Positions 1-7,843 of a stretch of DNA of 24,323 bases are shown in pieces. The stretch comes from a virus. A program made the position numbers and the translations under genes. Positions within the stretch are counted from its first letter, which is position 1, and every line of letters starts with the position of its first letter. The notes under the pieces were generated by a model. It did not search any database and had not been told where the DNA came from. It saw only the letters and a program-made list of their open reading frames with translations. The stretch covers positions 1-24,323 of IMG/VR virus record IMGVR_UViG_3300024262_000232, one strand, 5' to 3'.

Positions 1-654
1 CTACGATCCTATTTCCAAGAACAAGCCGACCGATTCCCAACCCTATACGGCAACGACCACCGAGCCTGGATCAGAGCAGCAATCTGTACAATGCTCACCA
101 ATGGCAATGGGTTCGAATGGCGAAATGGGGAATTCGTCAATAGATTCCCAGGCGAACCAGAACATTCTCCGCCCGATATCGCCAAAGATCGATTAGATGA
201 GATCACTGAAATCTTAATCCGCGAAACCAATGATCGCTGCCCCCAAATTTCAGCTGACCACTTGCCAGGAGAATGGTGCGGTCTCTACCACACCCCCGAG
301 AACGTCACCGACGAATGGCTCGAACTAGTCCTATTCGTCTTCAACTACATCTTCAAAGCCAGCCGATACCACTTCTACTTCCACCGCCACGGAATGGACG
401 GACAAGTCGAACCAACCTACATCTACAACCACACATCCGAACGAAAAGTCAAACACCACTTCTGGACCATGTACCAAGGGCTCCGAGAACGTTGTTCTCG
501 CATTCCAGAAATCGAAGAGCCTCAGAATGCCTACTACCCGTTCGACACCAGGGAAGACAGAGAAAAGCAGGCAGAGATAGTGCGACAGATCATGAACGAA
601 ATCTTCCAAGAAGAAGTGGGCGAAGACCGATACACGGACCAATCAGAAGTCTAA
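1..654 (+). CDS. Hypothetical protein, 5' end outside the window
   Basis: I do not recognise this protein. The frame is open from the first base of the window, so the Met at base 91 is probably internal and the true start lies upstream. The visible part is 217 residues, soluble and mixed in charge, rich in Trp, Tyr and His in the middle (for example YHFYFHRHGMDG), with an acidic C-terminus. No membrane segment or known motif is visible. It is the only gene read rightward. Its TAA stop interlocks with the stop of the leftward membrane-protein gene, sharing the bases CTAA at 651-654, so the two are tail-to-tail. The minus-strand frames opposite it look like shadows. Confidence 0.75.
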   Translation, partial: LRSYFQEQADRFPTLYGNDHRAWIRAAICTMLTNGNGFEWRNGEFVNRFPGEPEHSPPDIAKDRLDEITEILIRETNDRCPQISADHLPGEWCGLYHTPENVTDEWLELVLFVFNYIFKASRYHFYFHRHGMDGQVEPTYIYNHTSERKVKHHFWTMYQGLRERCSRIPEIEEPQNAYYPFDTREDREKQAEIVRQIMNEIFQEEVGEDRYTDQSEV

Positions 655-932
655 TCCAATTCTCTCCGACAATTCTCACACAAATGATGCCCCTTAATCC
701 AATTACCCTTGGGGACAAACCCAAGGAAATGGACCATCAAACCACCAACAATCATCCCAAAGAATGAAATAAGCAATGGATGGGCTCTGAACACAGAATA
801 AGAACTCAGTATATCGCTGATAGTAGCCTCATCAAGTGCGATATACAGATAAAGATCTATTAGAACAATAGATCCAGCGGTCATAAGAATAAAGGCAGCG
901 ACCAAACTACCGAATTTCTTTTTAAGCCTCAT
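651..932 (-). CDS. Small two-helix membrane protein, hypothetical
   Basis: The product is 93 residues from the ATG at 932. A TTG at 947 would add five residues, but the GGGGA nine bases before the ATG favours 932. A basic start (MRLKKKF) precedes two hydrophobic stretches, at about residues 8-33 and 50-72. A short polar tail follows with one CxxC (CENC) near the end. The arrangement suggests an inner-membrane protein with both ends on one side. It is the last gene of the leftward run that starts at about 3.6 kb. Phages often encode such small membrane proteins for host takeover or lysis control, but nothing here shows the role. Confidence 0.65.
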   Translation of the reverse strand: MRLKKKFGSLVAAFILMTAGSIVLIDLYLYIALDEATISDILSSYSVFRAHPLLISFFGMIVGGLMVHFLGFVPKGNWIKGHHLCENCRRELD

Positions 933-965
933 AATCAAGTCCCCCAACTTGATTTTATCTTTTAC

Positions 966-1394
966 CTAAAGCTTAAACCAACGAGGACGACGAATCCCAG
1001 GATTCCAAACACCAAGCTTCTTCTCGTACTCTTCTAAATCCTCAACAACCGTCGACATTGGATCAACGAGATACATCACATCTCGTTCAAGACTCTCCAA
1101 AGCCGAAAATTCACCTATAGTAATACCAGCTTTCTTAGCCTTATCCTTTCGACTAAGATCCTGATGTTGTTGATCAAGACCCTGACATTCTTGAGTCCCA
1201 GGAGCCGCAAGCATCTTCTGTGAGATACTAGAAACACAACCAAGATAACCAGCAGTAATAGACCTCCCATTGTCATCATCGCCCAAGCCCTCAGACTTAA
1301 GCTCAATAGCAAAAGAATTCAAAGCCACATGCAAAGTCGTCAATTCAGCTTGCGACAACTTTACACCGTTAATAATAATTTCAAGATTGTTCAT
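966..1394 (-). CDS. Hypothetical protein, 142 aa
   Basis: I do not recognise this protein. It is soluble and starts MNNLEIIINGVKLSQAELTT, a pattern seen in small phage proteins with a beta strand followed by a helix. A middle segment rich in Gln and Lys (about residues 75-95) looks disordered, and the C-terminal third (LESLERDVMYLVD onward) looks helical before a basic end. The start is ATG with AAAGAAA just upstream. It overlaps the upstream gene by 14 bases, so the two are probably translationally coupled. Confidence 0.65.
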   Translation of the reverse strand: MNNLEIIINGVKLSQAELTTLHVALNSFAIELKSEGLGDDDNGRSITAGYLGCVSSISQKMLAAPGTQECQGLDQQHQDLSRKDKAKKAGITIGEFSALESLERDVMYLVDPMSTVVEDLEEYEKKLGVWNPGIRRPRWFKL

Positions 1395-1656
1395 GCGATT
1401 TCTTTACAAGAATTTCCAATTTCACAACTTCGACAAGTTGATCACCCTTGATACCACGAATAGTACCAGAATTCAAATTGATCACTGGGAAATACCCAGA
1501 ATTATACCCACCGTTCGTATACTCCGACTCGAACTTTTTCACAGTTCGATAATACTTACCGTCATACTTGACAGCATCAGCATTCCGAGCCCAAGCATCA
1601 GACATAGAACAAACAGAAGCCCCGGTCTGATCAACAATCTTAATACAATTACTCAT
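1381..1656 (-). CDS. Hypothetical protein, 91 aa
   Basis: This is a small soluble protein of unknown function. It has the look of a compact beta-rich domain (for example KYDGKYYRTVKKFESEYT, then NGGYNSGYFPVINLNSG). The ATG at 1656 is preceded by GAGGG at a good ribosome-binding distance, inside the end of the previous gene. It overlaps the next gene by 14 bases. The position in a tight leftward run and the plausible composition support a real gene. Confidence 0.65.
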   Translation of the reverse strand: MSNCIKIVDQTGASVCSMSDAWARNADAVKYDGKYYRTVKKFESEYTNGGYNSGYFPVINLNSGTIRGIKGDQLVEVVKLEILVKKSHEQS

Positions 1657-1667
1657 TTATCAATCCC

Positions 1668-2042
1668 TCAATAACAAAACCAACCACCACACTTAGAACA
1701 CTTAACACCACTAAAATTCTGCATATCCATCTCATGTTCACAATCAGGATCAGCACTGTATAATGCACCATCCTTCAAATACTCAACCATCGCAGCCCGA
1801 GCCTTAACCTTATTCGCAGCCCGAGTCCGAGCCTTTCGTAGACCATCAGCGGATTCAGCAATTTTAATAAGACAATCATCACAAGCACGGAAAGCTAAAC
1901 CTCCGCCAGTGATCTCTGTCACCTTCTCGGTCTCACGATTATTACAGAAATTGCAAGAGCCAAGCTTAAGACGATCATCACGTCTAGTATAAATACTACC
2001 AAGATCTTGACATTGCCCGTAAACAGTTGGTCGCGTATTCAT
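1668..2042 (-). CDS. Hypothetical protein with two Cys pairs (zinc-binding-like)
   Basis: The product is 124 residues. CNFC at about residues 30-33 and CDDC about 25 residues later could form one zinc site. CEHE and CSKCGGWFC at the C-terminus could form a second. A basic, Ala-rich helix (about residues 65-90) lies between them. The fold could be a zinc-ribbon nucleic-acid or protein-binding adaptor, but I see no specific family. The start is ATG at 2042, nine bases after GAGG. It overlaps the previous stop as TGATG, so translation is likely coupled. A TTG at 2045 is the alternative start. Confidence 0.65.
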   Translation of the reverse strand: MNTRPTVYGQCQDLGSIYTRRDDRLKLGSCNFCNNRETEKVTEITGGGLAFRACDDCLIKIAESADGLRKARTRAANKVKARAAMVEYLKDGALYSADPDCEHEMDMQNFSGVKCSKCGGWFCY

Positions 2043-2509
2043 CAATCGTCCTCAGCCTCTTCCAAATCCACACAAGCATTACAATACAACTCAACCTCAT
2101 CCTCGTCTGTCATCTCCTCACCACACTCACAACAGCAATGAAGACCACTAATCGGTTCAGCAACCGCACGACGAGTTATCAAAGCCCTCACAGACTTATA
2201 AAAAGTATAAGACGCCGGATAAAGAGGACCTGATTCATAGGTGGCAGACTCATACTTAACACCCCACCCTTCAGCACGATAAATCTTCTCAACATCAAGC
2301 CAAGAACGATCGAAAATCTCTTTCCTCTCACACTTCAATTTACTCTGAATCAATTCAACCACAGCATCCTGCTCAAAATGTGATGCCTTGCTACTAGGAC
2401 TCCAATGTTTAACAATTAATTCATTGAAAGACGCAAGCACCTCATCAGGAATCGACTCCCCAGCAATCTTCCCAACCTCACCAGGCTTAATCGGCTTCAC
2501 CTTACGCAT
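2042..2509 (-). CDS. Hypothetical protein with C-terminal zinc-ribbon-like motif
   Basis: The product is 155 residues from the ATG at 2509. A TTG at 2515 overlaps the previous stop and is possible. The N-terminal two thirds are soluble and helical, with no family I can name. The last 35 residues hold CCCECGEEM followed about 15 residues later by CNAC and an acidic tail, which reads as a four-cysteine knuckle. It sits between two other genes with CxxC pairs, with overlapping stop and start codons on both sides, so the three probably form one operon. Confidence 0.65.
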   Translation of the reverse strand: MRKVKPIKPGEVGKIAGESIPDEVLASFNELIVKHWSPSSKASHFEQDAVVELIQSKLKCERKEIFDRSWLDVEKIYRAEGWGVKYESATYESGPLYPASYTFYKSVRALITRRAVAEPISGLHCCCECGEEMTDEDEVELYCNACVDLEEAEDD

Positions 2510-2511
2510 AA

Positions 2512-3270
2512 TCAACTTTCACAATCACCGTCACAACCACCAGGACCCTCGAAATTACCACAATACGTACAAAAATCATCATCCGGCTGAATCGGCTGAA
2601 GATCCGAACCATCCGGAACCACAACCAAAGGATCAAGACTAAAAACATACTGTCGAGATGAATTATACGCCAAACGAGAAAACCGCCGTCTCACCCCATC
2701 CATCACAATATGATCTTCATCGACCAACTCAATTGCACCACCATCATCCGGCACACAGAAAATCACCCGATCAACATCAAGCATGTTGACAATCTTAAAC
2801 TTGGCACCAACATCAACCGACAACTCAGCAGGCTGCATCCCAGTCAACCTAACAGGAACCCTCCGAACATACTCACTCGTACGCACCGGATGAATACCAT
2901 CAGACACTTCACCAAGAACACGAGGCTCCTGAATCACCGGTTTCACCACCTTAAGCGTAACAGGCACTGAATTCCGTATCATATCAAGTGCAAGAAGAGT
3001 CTTCGGAACAGACAAAATACGACTCTCACCCAATTTGGGCTTCTCACTACGGACACCCCGCAACAAATCGACAACAACATCAAGCTCATAAGACTCTTCA
3101 AAAGTGCAATTGTCCATCCTTAGAGCAAAACCATTCTGAGTAACCCAACCCTCACGACCAGATGGATCAGATAAGCCAATGGGAGCCCCCCACTTAACAA
3201 TCTCCCAATTAGGTAAAGCATCAGACTTCCAAGAACACAACACTAAGTAAGATCGGCCATCTTTAATCAT
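2512..3270 (-). CDS. Hypothetical protein with C-terminal Cys cluster, 252 aa
   Basis: I do not recognise this protein. It is the longest of the left-hand run and looks beta-rich, with many Val/Asp-rich strands and no membrane segment. The last 20 residues contain CTYC and, after a Gly-rich turn, CDGDC, a likely metal site like those at the ends of its neighbours. The start is ATG at 3270, just after the previous stop. The stop lies next to the start of the following gene. The product may work with the neighbouring Cys-containing proteins, but that is inference from position only. Confidence 0.7.
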   Translation of the reverse strand: MIKDGRSYLVLCSWKSDALPNWEIVKWGAPIGLSDPSGREGWVTQNGFALRMDNCTFEESYELDVVVDLLRGVRSEKPKLGESRILSVPKTLLALDMIRNSVPVTLKVVKPVIQEPRVLGEVSDGIHPVRTSEYVRRVPVRLTGMQPAELSVDVGAKFKIVNMLDVDRVIFCVPDDGGAIELVDEDHIVMDGVRRRFSRLAYNSSRQYVFSLDPLVVVPDGSDLQPIQPDDDFCTYCGNFEGPGGCDGDCES

Positions 3271-3276
3271 TTTACA

Positions 3277-3603
3277 TCAATCCAAAGGACAAGGCAAACT
3301 ACAAAGAACATCCCGAACCTCAGTCCGAAACTCACTATCCACAACACGCCCAGTCAACTCCCCAATCCGACACAAAGCCCCCTCATACAATTCAGGCGAC
3401 AAAGCACCCACCCCACCAAGAACAGAAACAACCGCAGCCCGAAGACCCACAAAACCACCAAGCTCCTCATTAAGAGCCTCGTAAACACCCGGAGGATTAT
3501 GAGCAGTTTCATCAACCACTGGCCAGACTCTAACCCGAGTGCCGCGAACCTCATTCTCACTTATAAAGGGAGAACTCTCCTCAGTCGAGTCTTTATGTTT
3601 CAT
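3277..3603 (-). CDS. Hypothetical protein, 108 aa
   Basis: This is a small soluble protein of unknown function. The N-terminus is polar (MKHKDSTEESSPF). The middle is rich in Val, Gly and Leu (VGLRAAVVSVLGGVGALS) and could form a buried helix, but it is probably too short and interrupted for a secure membrane call. The ATG at 3603 is clear, and the gene sits six bases from the next one. A TATAAT-like box, CGTATAATTC, lies about 40 bases upstream in the end of the primase gene and might start the short-gene operon. Confidence 0.6.
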   Translation of the reverse strand: MKHKDSTEESSPFISENEVRGTRVRVWPVVDETAHNPPGVYEALNEELGGFVGLRAAVVSVLGGVGALSPELYEGALCRIGELTGRVVDSEFRTEVRDVLCSLPCPLD

Positions 3604-3634
3604 AGCTTCACATTAATGCGTAAGTGTCGATCTT

Positions 3635-3997
3635 TTAAACACTGATAGAATTATACGGTAGTTTTCTGGACAAAGAATTGCTCGCAACAGCTTGATTATA
3701 CGCTTTTACGCCGTTCTTAATCTTGCCTGCTAAATCATCCATATCAAACTCGAACAATTCGACAGCCCCACACCCAGCATCTTTATTAACAGTTGAAAAA
3801 ATAGGCCAACCCATGAGTAAATGGGCCGTCATCGCACCACACCAACCATGAAAATCATTATCAAGACATAACTTAATATTAGAGAATTTACGAGCAAGAC
3901 AAGCTAACTGAAAAGGAGAAGGTAAAGCACTACCAATAGCCACAGCATTAAACCCCGCAGAACGTAACGCCACAGCATCAAAAACACCTTCTACCAC
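3635..3997 (-). CDS. TOPRIM primase-like protein, C-terminal part (downstream of frameshift)
   Basis: This is the TOPRIM half of a DnaG-type primase-like protein. It opens with VVEGVFDAVALRSAG, the TOPRIM glutamate motif, followed by VAIGSAL and LCLDNDFHGW. The last supplies the acidic pair, although the usual DxD is DND here. In the family these residues bind the metal ions for primer synthesis or strand cleavage. The only nearby start is a GTG inside the conserved core, so this is not an independent gene. It continues the frame at 3991-4512 after a one-base shift near 4056-4060. Read through, the two halves give about 292 residues, without the helicase-binding domain of bacterial DnaG. Confidence 0.7.
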   Translation of the reverse strand: MVEGVFDAVALRSAGFNAVAIGSALPSPFQLACLARKFSNIKLCLDNDFHGWCGAMTAHLLMGWPIFSTVNKDAGCGAVELFEFDMDDLAGKIKNGVKAYNQAVASNSLSRKLPYNSISV

Positions 3998-4512
3998 ATA
4001 GATCTCATCAGTAGCAAGATAATCATCAAAACCAAAAGAAACAACCCATAATTCGAAAAAGTGAATTTAGCGACTGCTACCCATTCAAGATCAGTCGAAA
4101 CGTTTCTAACACCAATCCCAACCAAACGACCATCACGATAGTCACAAAACGCTGGACCATCGATAACTCTGTAGCCATAACGGTCCAAAATATGGTCCCC
4201 AGGATACAAAAACAAGTCAAAAAGATCCTGCTCAGACAACAAATCAAAATCAATCCCGCAAAAATCATCAACAGGACAACCACGAGCCTCTAACCACTTA
4301 CCATGACGACATGGAACCAAAGCTGACTCTAATCTTTCCAGAAGTTCTGGAGTTTGTAGATTACGTGTGTTGTGGTTTAGTGCTAGAATTGGCTCGGGAT
4401 TAGCTACGCCAAAATCGATCTTGTCGAAAGTTGTAGCAATATTAGCACAAAGAAGATAATCGAAATCGTATAATGATAAATCGACTGTTTGGCACAAAAT
4501 GTTAGAGATCAT
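3991..4512 (-). CDS. TOPRIM primase-like protein, N-terminal part (frameshifted)
   Basis: The product is the N-terminal half of a DnaG/TOPRIM-type primase-like protein. Residues about 75-145 (HGKWLEARGCPVDDF ... AFCDYRDGRLVGIGVRN) match the pattern of the DnaG core just before TOPRIM, where a segment of the type 'FPIRDxxGRVIGFGGR' leads to VVEG. After VAKFTF the frame runs into an implausible hydrophobic tail (LFLLVLMIILLLM). The -1 frame instead reads FELWVVSFGFDDYLATDEIYV and joins smoothly to the TOPRIM motif. The break is at a run of five T (mRNA sense; A run at 4056-4060). The ATG at 4512 overlaps the previous stop as ATGA. No zinc-binding domain is visible. Confidence 0.7.
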   Translation of the reverse strand: MISNILCQTVDLSLYDFDYLLCANIATTFDKIDFGVANPEPILALNHNTRNLQTPELLERLESALVPCRHGKWLEARGCPVDDFCGIDFDLLSEQDLFDLFLYPGDHILDRYGYRVIDGPAFCDYRDGRLVGIGVRNVSTDLEWVAVAKFTFSNYGLFLLVLMIILLLMRSMW

Positions 4513-5246
4513 CCGAATATTGCTGATAAGGCTTTTTCAAGTTTAGATTCAAAAGGCTGATGCATCTTAGCATTATTATATTTAGCATCATTGTCTCGAT
4601 CCTTTCTCCTCTTCAGATCCTCCTTCCTCTTCTGATCCCTTTCCATCGCCTCCTGATCAGCTTGTATTTCCATTTGACGCATCTCCGAATTTATCTCAAA
4701 AGCCTTCCTCTTAATACTAGAGGGCACACTAATACCAATTTTTTCTAAAGCTTGGATGCCATTAGCAGCCATTTTACCTTCAGCCTCCGCATAAGCACCA
4801 TGGTAAATATCGCTATTGGTCAAAGCATCAAATAATCCACGCTTCGTATCATACCCAACCTTCTCAAGATACTTCTTCATCATTTCCAACGAAGTATCTT
4901 TTGCCATATACTGAACGCCATAGATCACGACCTTCATAAGCTTATTTGTCAATTCTCCGTCGACATCATAATCATTACGAGCCAGGATTTTCAATAAACG
5001 TGTAGAAGGAATCAAATTGATCCAATCTTTCTCAGGCATGTCGATTATTTCATCATCAGAAATATGAGCTAAAGGATCAGACCCACCAACCTCACCCATA
5101 GCCATCTTAGCAATAGCCCCCACAGGACCACCACCAGTAGCAATCGATCCACCAATTTGACCCATCTTTTTCAAAAAACTACGGCGATCGGCCTCGGATA
5201 TTAAACCAAGAGCACAATCGATGCGATATTCAAGAATAGTATACAT
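4509..5246 (-). CDS. Hypothetical protein with RRSFLK motif and coiled-coil end
   Basis: This 245-residue protein is unknown. Near the start GLISEADRRSFLKKMGQIGG combines an IxE sequence, the type cut by T4 prohead protease, with a twin-arginine-like RRSFLK and a Gly/Ala-rich stretch. That stretch is only weakly hydrophobic. The middle (about residues 55-185) is a soluble helical domain. Residues about 190-230 are strongly charged (MRQMEIQADQEAMERDQKRK) and likely form a coiled coil. The ATG at 5246 is favoured over the TTG at 5249. It could be a head-internal or structural protein processed by gp21, which is inference from the IxE site alone. Confidence 0.65.
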   Translation of the reverse strand: MYTILEYRIDCALGLISEADRRSFLKKMGQIGGSIATGGGPVGAIAKMAMGEVGGSDPLAHISDDEIIDMPEKDWINLIPSTRLLKILARNDYDVDGELTNKLMKVVIYGVQYMAKDTSLEMMKKYLEKVGYDTKRGLFDALTNSDIYHGAYAEAEGKMAANGIQALEKIGISVPSSIKRKAFEINSEMRQMEIQADQEAMERDQKRKEDLKRRKDRDNDAKYNNAKMHQPFESKLEKALSAIFG

Positions 5247-5297
5247 CAAGAACCTATTTCAAAAACGTGACACTTGGTCTATAAGAATATTTTTGTT

Positions 5298-6131
5298 TCA
5301 ATAATCGGCAACACCGACTTGGCTAATATCCGTCGAATGAAGATGTTGTGCCAATTTTTCTTTAGCCTTATCAATTATATTCTTCACAGCCACACCAGAC
5401 ACACCCCCAAGCTCCTGTCCAATCTGTTTAAAAGCCATACCAGATATCACACCACCATCAGCTTTCGGACCAGTATAAGGAGTAGATCGATACTTGGGAT
5501 TATTACCAACACCACCCAACGACAACTTCAAAGCCTTAGCCTCACGAGGAGTCAACAAAGAATTATCAATCTTAATCTTCTGCCCATTACGAATGTAAAA
5601 ACCACGTCTAACTTCAAGAGACTGAGGTTGACGATCCATAGTAAACTGATCAATAATATCAAACAATCTAGCAGGAGACTGATTAAGAAAATCCTCATTA
5701 GAACCAGGCTCAAATTGAGCCCCTGGAAAGTCACCTCTAGTCGTATCACCATGACCTTTAACAGACTTATTGTGCTTATCCATCAAACGAACTATACGAA
5801 GTCGAATAAGTCTCCAAAAATAAGCAACATTATGCCCAAAATCTTTTTTCGCCCTTAAGAAATACTCAGCAGTATCCTGAATCGCAGATTCCAAATCGAC
5901 CGACTCAATAGCATAATCACCATAAGCCAACTTCATCCTTCTCTCGATCATATCCTTACGATCAATGAAATAAGTATAAAATACCCCAAAATCATTCATA
6001 TCCCCAGATTTCAAGAACTTGTTATATGCCTCATTTGCATCATTACTGCTCACCGCTTCTAGAATAAGCCCCTCAGTCAACAATTTGATACGGAGTGCCA
6101 CAAAAGAAGAGTGAATCGACGACAATTTCAT
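5298..6131 (-). CDS. Sigma-factor-like protein with region 2-like and region 4-like domains
   Basis: The product is 277 residues from the ATG at 6131, which has GAGG six bases upstream. A longer TTG frame from 6179 would read through the putative promoter. Residues about 79-117 (DLESAIQDTAEYFLRAKKDF, then a Trp/Arg-rich helix) resemble sigma-70 region 2. Residues about 192-262 start LTPREAKALKL and contain FKQIGQELGGVSGVAVKNII, which reads like the region 4 helix-turn-helix. In the family such proteins direct RNA polymerase to promoters, so this may be a second phage sigma factor or a DNA-binding regulator. Its C-terminal half is duplicated in the next gene upstream. Confidence 0.6.
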   Translation of the reverse strand: MKLSSIHSSFVALRIKLLTEGLILEAVSSNDANEAYNKFLKSGDMNDFGVFYTYFIDRKDMIERRMKLAYGDYAIESVDLESAIQDTAEYFLRAKKDFGHNVAYFWRLIRLRIVRLMDKHNKSVKGHGDTTRGDFPGAQFEPGSNEDFLNQSPARLFDIIDQFTMDRQPQSLEVRRGFYIRNGQKIKIDNSLLTPREAKALKLSLGGVGNNPKYRSTPYTGPKADGGVISGMAFKQIGQELGGVSGVAVKNIIDKAKEKLAQHLHSTDISQVGVADY

Positions 6132-6155
6132 GACGAGCCTCAATAGAAAAATGTT

Positions 6156-6170
6156 CCAATTATATTTGGC
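6156..6170 (-). promoter_or_regulatory. Putative late promoter motif
   Basis: Minus-strand GCCAAATATAATTGG lies 25 bases before the ATG at 6131. It shares the core CAAATATA(A/G)T with the sites at 7818-7831 and 16688-16701. It recalls the AT-rich -10-only late promoters of T4-like phages but is not the T4 TATAAATA. The call is by comparison within this window only. Confidence 0.45.
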
Positions 6171-6224
6171 TCTCAACACCTACAAAAAAGCCTGACCATT
6201 TCTGACCGAGGATACCCAACGACT

Positions 6225-7790
6225 TTATTTTAAAACCCACCAATCATTCTTTTTAACCGCAACATCACGAAACTTCTTATCATACAAAGCTTTAAGATAC
6301 TTCATGTTAGGCTTCTCTCCGACACTTCGCCAAAATCGACCTAATTTCCTAGCAGTCGGAAATCTAATAACCCCCAACCCTTTCTGATCGGCATACCTTC
6401 TGATCATTTGGATCAACTCATCTTGCCAATTGCTAAAAGAAGAAAGAATCCTCCTGTTAATATCAGATTGTTCGGCCAACGCACCACGAATAAGATCAGA
6501 CTGAATCTCAATAACAACCAAAGTCTCATAACCTTCAAATTCGAAACCAGCCGCCCAACCAATCGCCTTAGAACCAAGCTTATGCTCCGGCTTAGTCAAC
6601 TTATCATAAACATCACGACCAAACTCATCATCAGCATCATGCAACTCAATCATAAAAGGCTCACCGTCGTACTTCTGAGCCTCCAAGTGAAGCCCATGTT
6701 TCGCATCACTATACCAAGGAGCAAAATCATCAGAATATTTAACACCGTAACGCCCAGACACCTCATCGAATTTGGGCAACAAAGCATCTACAACAGCTTG
6801 TACAAATGGTCTATCAGAAGAAGCAGCAACCTTTTGAATTGTTTCTTTATCAGCATTAACCAATTGATTAATCAAAGTACGATAATCAAGAGATTCAACA
6901 CTTTCGGTGATACTCCCACTCATGAAATCCTTTTCTGATGAGTCTGCTTCCTGATCCCACCTAGAATCAACACCACTATCATAAGCATCCTCTAGATCAC
7001 CAGTTTCAACATTCATACCAACCTTAAACGTCGCACGACCCCTATCAAGCTCCCAACCATAATAAAGATACTCCTCCAGATCGAAATATTCATTAACAAA
7101 ATCAACAATATCACCAACAACACTAGCCAAATCACCACCAACTTTTACACCCCGTTTACTAAGCCCCTCCCACTTAGAACCAGCATCTATAAAAGGTATC
7201 ATCAAAGGCTCACCATCCTCAACATCCGCAAGATAATCATCAATATCTTCAACAGGCTCAGCATAATTATTCAACTTGGTATAATCATTCCATATCTGAA
7301 CCACCATCTTAGCAGCCTTAATAACCGACTCAGTGTCATCTGATTCACCCGACTCACCAATAACATCATCAAAGCTGCTGCCCGACTGCAAATTAATCTC
7401 AAGCTTGCGTTTCGCAGAAGCAAGCAACGTCCTAACCATAGGATCATTGACACCCAAAGCACGACTAATCTCAGATAAATTGCTACCAGACAGCTCCCCA
7501 ACATCATCATTGTTATAAGGATTACTCCTATAAGCCTGATTCCTCGTCGGCCCACCCAAAAACAACTTCAAAGCCTTAGCCTCACTAGGGCTCAAAAAAT
7601 CATTATCAATCTCCACACCATCCCTATAAACCCCACGATTACGCTCCATACGACTAGGATCACGAGGCAAAGTAATCTTATCAATCAAATCAAACAATCT
7701 AGCAGGAGACTTACCCAACAAATCATGAACAGAATCAACATTATGATAAGCTGGACCATGATCCGACTCACTGATAAAAGAAAGTTTCAT
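6225..7790 (-). CDS. Fusion of sigma region 4-like domain and EIQSD polyvalent-protein domain
   Basis: The product is 521 residues from the ATG at 7790 (GGAG upstream; a GTG at 7802 is the alternative). Residues 22-135 are closely related to the C-terminal half of the next gene's product: SPARLFD, EAKALKL, YRS, and a helix-turn-helix at about 101-131 (NLSEISRALGVNDPMV). Residues about 150-290 are acidic and unassigned. Residues about 345-490 contain VVIEIQSDLI and a following GLGVIRFPTARKLGRFW, resembling a domain of very large phage and mobile-element 'polyvalent' proteins, whose activity I cannot state. The N-terminus MKLSFISES and an internal SITES look like prohead-protease sites, so it may be packaged and cut. 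Confidence 0.6.
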   Translation of the reverse strand: MKLSFISESDHGPAYHNVDSVHDLLGKSPARLFDLIDKITLPRDPSRMERNRGVYRDGVEIDNDFLSPSEAKALKLFLGGPTRNQAYRSNPYNNDDVGELSGSNLSEISRALGVNDPMVRTLLASAKRKLEINLQSGSSFDDVIGESGESDDTESVIKAAKMVVQIWNDYTKLNNYAEPVEDIDDYLADVEDGEPLMIPFIDAGSKWEGLSKRGVKVGGDLASVVGDIVDFVNEYFDLEEYLYYGWELDRGRATFKVGMNVETGDLEDAYDSGVDSRWDQEADSSEKDFMSGSITESVESLDYRTLINQLVNADKETIQKVAASSDRPFVQAVVDALLPKFDEVSGRYGVKYSDDFAPWYSDAKHGLHLEAQKYDGEPFMIELHDADDEFGRDVYDKLTKPEHKLGSKAIGWAAGFEFEGYETLVVIEIQSDLIRGALAEQSDINRRILSSFSNWQDELIQMIRRYADQKGLGVIRFPTARKLGRFWRSVGEKPNMKYLKALYDKKFRDVAVKKNDWWVLK

Positions 7791-7817
7791 AATAAACTCC
7801 ACACAAATTGACCAAAC

Positions 7818-7831
7818 CCACTATATTTGTC
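7818..7831 (-). promoter_or_regulatory. Putative late promoter motif
   Basis: Minus-strand GACAAATATAGTGG lies 28 bases before the ATG at 7790, just after the terminator at 7844-7879. Its surroundings (TTTTTGTGGGTGTGGAGAGA) align with those of the site at 6156-6170, so leader and gene domain seem to have been duplicated together. Confidence 0.45.
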
Positions 7832-7843
7832 TCTCCACACCCA

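Noticed and set aside
331-642. Minus-strand 103-codon frame opposite the first gene
   Set aside because: It is Val/Phe-rich without structure and lies opposite a more plausible plus-strand gene that is open from the window edge.
4570-4586. TAAATATAATAATGC on the minus strand as another late promoter
   Set aside because: It lies inside a coding region where AAA TAT AAT encodes Lys-Tyr-Asn. The flanks do not match the other sites.
4509-5246. A true Tat-exported protein, from the RRSFLK motif
   Set aside because: The following segment is Gly-rich rather than hydrophobic, and no signal-peptidase site is evident. A phage head-processing leader seems likelier.
6190-6215. Possible terminator between the two sigma-domain genes (GGTCAGGC then a T run)
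   Set aside because: The T tract is there, but no convincing stem can be formed upstream, only a direct repeat of GGTCAG.
5274-6938. Plus-strand frames of 194 and 176 codons
   Set aside because: They lie opposite the two sigma-domain genes, whose proteins are clearly related to each other. The plus-strand products have no sensible domains.
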